From an uncultured Phascolarctobacterium sp. (GTDB taxonomy: Bacteria; Bacillota; Negativicutes; Acidaminococcales; Acidaminococcaceae): a DNA stretch of 43,883 nt. The stretch covers positions 1 through 43,883 of the forward strand of contig CAJLLL010000008.1 of assembly GCA_905207485.1 (NCBI GenBank). The letters are read 5' to 3'. Below, piece by piece: positions 40,261 to 43,883 of the stretch. The translations under genes were made by a program, and so were the position numbers. The notes beneath the pieces were generated by a model. The model searched no databases and was not told the DNA's origin. It saw only the letters and a program-made list of their open reading frames with translations. Position 1 is the first letter of the stretch; the number at the start of each line of letters is the position of its first letter.

Positions 40261-41646
40261 TTAAATTTTATTGTGCATCGTATTGTATATAATTGAAGGC
40301 ACCAAAAACAGTAAATTAAAAAATAAACTTATAAAAAGCGTATACGGCGATTCAGGATACATAAAATGCCAAATGCACCCGGATGCCACACCGCTGAACA
40401 TTGATAGCAGCCCGGCTTTTTTGCCAACCATACCTCTAAAAAATATGACGGCAGTAAGAGGCAAAAATACGCCTGCTCCGCGCAAAGCCATAGATAAATA
40501 ATTCCATTGCAGCACCGAAGAATCCAGATGCGAATGAATAAACGCCAATGCCATAAATGTTACTGCAAGTACAGTTAATTTATTAATCCACATCAGTTTT
40601 TTACCGTCATGTACATTAAAAACCGCGCCAAAAATATCACGGCTTATTAAAGTGCCAATTCCAAGCGCCAGACCGCCAATAGAACCCACGCACGAAAGCA
40701 CCAGTGCCGCAATGCCTGCACCTCCAAGCCAGTCCGGCAAATAGCTGCAAAGAAAATACGGCAGCGTTTCAATACTGCTAAGTTCCGGATGGTGCAGTTT
40801 TATAAACATGCCGATAATAACGGATGGCAGCCCGACCGGAATTGCTATGCAGGCAGCAAGAAAGCACCCCATAGCCGCAACCTTGCTGTTGCGCGCCGAA
40901 AACAAAGCCTGCACATAACTTTGCGTTGAAATTACACCTACAATCATTGAAATTAAGTTAAACAGCGCATGTTCCGTACCTATGCCAAACAAACTGAACC
41001 ACGGCAAATCAGGAAACGACTGATGCATGCCGGAAAGACCACCCATACTGGTAAATGCTAAAAAACCGCCGACAAAAATAGTGGCAAAAATTAAAAAAAT
41101 TTTAAATAATCCGGCCATGCCGCTGCTGTTAATGCCGCCAAAAAACACAAAACCCGTAACCAGCAGCACTACAATAGCAGCAGAAGGCAGAAAATCAAGA
41201 TGCAGCAGCCCGCCAATTAAATGTACTGAACTGAGCGAACTGGAAACAATGCTGAAAAAGATGCCTATTGAGGCCGCTATACTTGTTAAAGGCCCTGCCT
41301 GCGGACCAAAATTAATCACTAAATACTCAGATATGGTAGTTAAACCGCTTTTTCGTAAAGGCCGGGCATAAAAAGCAGCCATAATTAAAAAACCAATGCC
41401 GCTGCCCAAAGTAAACCACCATGCACCAAGGCCGAATGTAAAACCACCCTGCGCCGTGCCGATAGTTGCCGCTCCGCCAATAATTGTAGCAACTATTGAA
41501 CCGGCAACCATTATAACACCGGCACTGCGTCCTCCGACATCAAAATCGTCAGCCGATTTTACGCGGCGTGAAGAATAAATGCCGCAGCCCAGCACAACAG
41601 CCAAAGTAAGCACAAGGCTGATAATATGAATATATGAAAGCTGCAA
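40261..41646 (-). CDS. Sodium:solute symporter (SSS family)
   Basis: About 461 aa with roughly 12-13 hydrophobic helices. The N-terminal block VVLGCGIYSSRRVKSADDFDVGGRS and the GGAATIGTAQ stretch (about 57-66) match the SSS (SSSF) transporter family, which uses Na+ to drive uptake of sugars, organic acids or amino acids. The substrate cannot be told. GTG at 41655 is possible but overlaps the AAGGTG ribosome-binding site; TTG at 41646 is preferred. Transcribed from its own promoter and apparently into dnaE. Confidence 0.85.
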   Translation of the reverse strand: MQLSYIHIISLVLTLAVVLGCGIYSSRRVKSADDFDVGGRSAGVIMVAGSIVATIIGGAATIGTAQGGFTFGLGAWWFTLGSGIGFLIMAAFYARPLRKSGLTTISEYLVINFGPQAGPLTSIAASIGIFFSIVSSSLSSVHLIGGLLHLDFLPSAAIVVLLVTGFVFFGGINSSGMAGLFKIFLIFATIFVGGFLAFTSMGGLSGMHQSFPDLPWFSLFGIGTEHALFNLISMIVGVISTQSYVQALFSARNSKVAAMGCFLAACIAIPVGLPSVIIGMFIKLHHPELSSIETLPYFLCSYLPDWLGGAGIAALVLSCVGSIGGLALGIGTLISRDIFGAVFNVHDGKKLMWINKLTVLAVTFMALAFIHSHLDSSVLQWNYLSMALRGAGVFLPLTAVIFFRGMVGKKAGLLSMFSGVASGCIWHFMYPESPYTLFISLFFNLLFLVPSIIYNTMHNKI

Positions 41647-41697
41647 TTTTATCACCTTATTTCCGGCAAAACCGGTTTATTAAAAACGCATAATCTT

Positions 41698-41726
41698 ATT
41701 TTAAACAATTCGCTGTTAAAATTCAA
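41698..41726 (-). promoter_or_regulatory. Promoter of the symporter-dnaE unit
   Basis: Minus strand: -35 TTGAAT (41726-41721), 17-bp spacer, -10 TAAAAT (41703-41698). Confidence 0.6.
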
Positions 41727-41789
41727 TTTCCTGCAATGTTTCAATTGCATAAGCAGCGGTCTGAAAATACATACTCAAACTCTTTTTCT

Positions 41790-41818
41790 TTGCTCAAAAA
41801 CAGCTTTTGCTGTATAAT
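41790..41818 (+). promoter_or_regulatory. Promoter of the acyltransferase gene
   Basis: Plus strand: -35 TTGCTC (41790-41795), 17-bp spacer, -10 TATAAT (41813-41818), about 33 bp before the ATG. Confidence 0.65.
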
Positions 41819-41851
41819 AAGCAAGTAAATTTTTTTATTAATGGAGAAATT

Positions 41852-42982
41852 ATGACTGAACGCAACCGTACTATTGATAAACTGCGCGGAATCTGTATGC
41901 TTGGCGTCCTCGGCATTCATACAGGCTCACTTGCGCTTATGTGTACATCGCCAAACCCACATTTATATATGCTTTTGGAAATACTTTCACGCTATAGTGT
42001 GCCGGCCTTCTTTTTTATTTCCGGCTATGGGCTTTTTTGCCAGTATAAACCCGGCATAGAACTTAATTACCGTGAATTTATAAAAAAACGTTTTCAAAGC
42101 AGCGGCATACCTTATTTAAGCTGGTCACTGTTTTTCATGCTGTATTTCAGCACTATTGTTCCGGGCTGCATCCCATGGTTTTCACCTCTTGGGCTGCTGC
42201 ATCTGCTTTTTTGGGGACTCGCGTGCTACCATTTATATTTTATGATAATTTTGTTATGGTTCTACGCCTTTTTCCCGCTTTTTCAAAAATTAATGTCAGT
42301 TATGCAACAAATCGGTTTAAAAACTGGCTTTGCAATACTGTTCATACTGCAAATGCTGTTTAACTACTGGACAATGCACCCCGGAATTACAGCACAGCAG
42401 CTCCCGCTCGTTTTACAGGATTTTTTCACCTACCGCTTAAATTATCTGCCCCTGCATTATTTGTTTATTTTTATGCTGGGCGGCCTTGCGGCAATTAAAG
42501 AAAAAGAATTTTTTGACACAATAACGGCAAAATTTAAAAGCGTAACAGCATTATATATACTTTCAATAACATACATCTGCGGCAGTTATTACTACTATTA
42601 TTATCAACACGGTTATGATTTAATCAGCCTTACCAATACCTTCCAGCAGCTTAGCCCACAGGGATTTTTCTATACAATTGCTTCAATCCTGTTTTTCTGC
42701 GCTTTCTTTGCCAAACAAAAATCTGGCAATTATTTTACAAAAACAGTTGATTTTATTTCCGGCAACTCAATGTTAGTTTATTTCTGCCATCCTTTCTGGC
42801 TAAGTATGATTGAAAGAACAAGCCGATATTTTGGCATTGTAATGACTACAAAACGAGTTATAGCGGCGTATTTTGTTTTACTCGCAGCAGCTTTAATAAC
42901 AAGCATAATACTTACAAAAACGTCAAAACATATCGCACCATTGCATTATCTATTAACTGGTAAAAGACTGAAAAAGCAATAA
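41852..42982 (+). CDS. Acyltransferase-3 family membrane protein
   Basis: 376 aa from ATG 41852 (GGAG five bases upstream); an upstream in-frame ATG 15 codons earlier overlaps the promoter -10/start of transcription. About ten transmembrane helices. The N-terminus NRTIDKLRGICMLGVLGIHTG (about 4-24) carries the family's Arg and catalytic-type His (GIHTG), and PAFFFISGYGLF (about 50-61) matches the second motif. Such proteins acylate cell-surface polysaccharides or peptidoglycan; the substrate is unknown. It stands alone on the plus strand, is visibly more AT-rich than the conserved operons, and faces a GNAT gene. Confidence 0.85.
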   Translation: MTERNRTIDKLRGICMLGVLGIHTGSLALMCTSPNPHLYMLLEILSRYSVPAFFFISGYGLFCQYKPGIELNYREFIKKRFQSSGIPYLSWSLFFMLYFSTIVPGCIPWFSPLGLLHLLFWGLACYHLYFMIILLWFYAFFPLFQKLMSVMQQIGLKTGFAILFILQMLFNYWTMHPGITAQQLPLVLQDFFTYRLNYLPLHYLFIFMLGGLAAIKEKEFFDTITAKFKSVTALYILSITYICGSYYYYYYQHGYDLISLTNTFQQLSPQGFFYTIASILFFCAFFAKQKSGNYFTKTVDFISGNSMLVYFCHPFWLSMIERTSRYFGIVMTTKRVIAAYFVLLAAALITSIILTKTSKHIAPLHYLLTGKRLKKQ

Positions 42983-42985
42983 AAC

Positions 42986-43030
42986 AAACCCTTTGATGAA
43001 ATGTTCATAACATATCATTCAAAGGGTTTT
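42986..43030. terminator. Bidirectional terminator between acyltransferase and GNAT
   Basis: Long stem AAACCCTTTGA-TGAaATG / CATaTCA-TTCAAAGGGTTT around a 7-base loop, with T-rich (plus) and A-rich (minus T-rich) flanks. It serves both converging genes. Confidence 0.8.
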
Positions 43031-43033
43031 CTG

Positions 43034-43468
43034 TCAGCGCAAATATTCCATAGGCGTAAAACGAATACCATCACGAATTTGTTCAGCGCCAATATTTTTA
43101 AAACCAAGCTTATGATAAAAACCAACAGCATAAGGCGATGAATTTACTGTTATTCTGCTTGCATTGATATTTAAAAGTAAATTGTCAAACAATGCTTTTC
43201 CAATGCCACGCTTATGATATATATTTTTAATGAAAAACAGACAAATATTATTAGTAGTAAAATTTACTGCAAGAATACCTCGCAATTCGTTATTTTCAAT
43301 AGCTGCAAAAAAGTTTAAAGAATTTATTTGCTTTTTGTCATTAATAAACTTTTTGAATGATTCAACTCCCTCATTATTATAATCAGGCACAACAAATTCC
43401 AAAAAACAATCCCAACTTAAATTAATAGCCGCAGCTATTTTATCATCTGAAAGCTGTTTAATAATCAT
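43034..43468 (-). CDS. GNAT family N-acetyltransferase
   Basis: 144 aa. The C-terminal half has the acetyl-CoA-binding loop IYHKRGIGKALFDNLL (about 87-102; R/Q-x-x-G-x-G/A type KRGIGKAL), followed by SSPYAVGFYHKLGFKNIG, the usual GNAT motif B. Residues 1-80 form the substrate-side half, FFAAIENNELRGILAV being the beta-strand pair. The substrate is unknown. ATG with AAAGGTGTGA upstream. It begins 25 bp from the degenerate last repeat of the CRISPR array and is read in the same direction as the crRNA. AT-rich, unlike the housekeeping genes. Confidence 0.85.
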   Translation of the reverse strand: MIIKQLSDDKIAAAINLSWDCFLEFVVPDYNNEGVESFKKFINDKKQINSLNFFAAIENNELRGILAVNFTTNNICLFFIKNIYHKRGIGKALFDNLLLNINASRITVNSSPYAVGFYHKLGFKNIGAEQIRDGIRFTPMEYLR

Positions 43469-43493
43469 TATATCACACCTTTTTTATGAAAAG

Positions 43494-43526
43494 AAAATAA
43501 TCCACGCACTCCGTAAGGAATGTAAC
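43494..43526 (-). repeat. Degenerate terminal CRISPR repeat (trailer end)
   Basis: A roughly 33-bp segment retains the nine-base core AATCCACGC (43499-43507) at the same offset as in the array repeats and still ends in AC. The palindromic arm has become ACTCC-GTAA-GGAAT, which keeps a five-pair stem with a GT pair. The 36 bases to the next repeat (43527-43562) match spacer length. It therefore looks like the oldest, decayed repeat. Confidence 0.6.
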
Positions 43527-43562
43527 CATCAGTTTGCCCGCAGTTTTTAAAACCGCGCACCT

Positions 43563-43883
43563 ATTTCAATCCACGCCGTTCTGCGAACGGCGACAACATC
43601 TGTTGTTCTGATATACCAAGAATGATATATTTCAATCCACGCCGTTCTGCGAACGGCGACTTGGCGACTATACTTGGGGCTCTATTACTGGTGCTCTTGA
43701 TTTCAATCCACGCCGTTCTGCGAACGGCGACAAAGATTTTTCTGTAATGATTAAGTGGTGGGAAATTTCAATCCACGCCGTTCTGCGAACGGCGACGTAT
43801 CTAAAAAGGTAGCAGATGTAACCGATTATATTTCAATCCACGCCGTTCTGCGAACGGCGACTGTATATCTACAAACACACTCT
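43563..43883 (-). CRISPR. CRISPR array, type I-C-like repeats, cut by the right edge
   Basis: Five identical 32-bp repeats at 43563-43594, 43629-43660, 43700-43731, 43765-43796 and 43830-43861. Read on the minus strand the repeat begins GTCGCCGTTC and ends GTGGATTGAAAT, the pattern of type I-C repeats, with an 8-bp stem CGCCGTTC/GAACGGCG and a 3-base loop. Spacers are 34, 39, 33 and 33 bp, and a fifth is cut at 22 bp. The crRNA sense is the minus strand, so the leader and any cas genes are expected to the right. No spacer matches elsewhere in this window were noticed. Confidence 0.95.

Noticed and set aside
41669..41687. Small hairpin CCGG-TTTTG-CCGG before the symporter ribosome-binding site
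   Set aside because: Four-base arms only and no T-run; too weak to call a regulator.

Overview
This window reads as the chromosome of an anaerobic, diderm Firmicute, most likely a member of the Negativicutes (Phascolarctobacterium/Acidaminococcus-like). That placement is inference. The evidence is a Firmicute gene order (rpsB-tsf-pyrH-frr-uppS-cdsA-dxr-rseP-ispG-proS-polC), coexistence of PolC and DnaE, a SAM-I riboswitch on metK, RemA and YicC, together with an outer-membrane secretin and type IV pilus ATPases that only make sense with two membranes, and an EtfAB pair with a ferredoxin-fused EtfA typical of anaerobes. Almost every gene runs on the minus strand. No rRNA or tRNA genes and no transposons were seen.

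Layout, left to right. 1-4.3 kb: priA, then def-fmt-DUF116 protein (cut by the window edge). 4.35-5.75 kb: metK behind a SAM-I riboswitch with its own promoter and terminator. 5.75-9.0 kb: yicC-remA-gmk-rpoZ-coaBC operon, divergent from rqcH (NFACT/Rqc2) on the plus strand. 10.9-14.95 kb: a compact divergent type IV pilus locus, with a GspE/PilB-type ATPase and PilT on the minus strand and a PilP/GspC-like inner-membrane protein and a short PilQ secretin on the plus strand. 15.1-28.0 kb: the long pyrH-to-polC operon covering nucleotide metabolism, ribosome recycling, isoprenoid/undecaprenyl and phospholipid synthesis, regulated proteolysis, prolyl-tRNA charging and replication. It includes two small genes missing from the textbook order: a 2[4Fe-4S] ferredoxin and a 78-aa PASTA-like protein. 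28.1-29.7 kb: rpsB-tsf. 29.7-31.5 kb: glycerol-1-phosphate dehydrogenase-like gene plus a YdcF-type membrane protein. 31.6-36.8 kb: etfB-etfA-DUF2007-like-pyk-hypothetical operon. 36.8-41.7 kb: sodium:solute symporter-dnaE. 41.8-43.0 kb: an acyltransferase-3 membrane protein on the plus strand, converging on a GNAT gene. 43.5 kb to the end: the trailer end of a CRISPR array with type I-C-like repeats whose leader and cas genes should lie beyond the right edge.

The most notable observations are: a PolC whose 3'-5' exonuclease insert appears to be cleanly absent; a CRISPR array ending in a strongly diverged but still hairpin-forming repeat immediately before a GNAT gene with almost no promoter room; a ferredoxin gene in the same operon as the Fe-S enzyme IspG; a divergent pilus promoter region that indicates non-ATG starts; a bacterial G1P dehydrogenase-like enzyme; and a pyruvate kinase whose C-terminal phosphohistidine-type domain has lost its histidine. 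No clearly new multi-gene system is visible. Most of the window is conserved housekeeping DNA.
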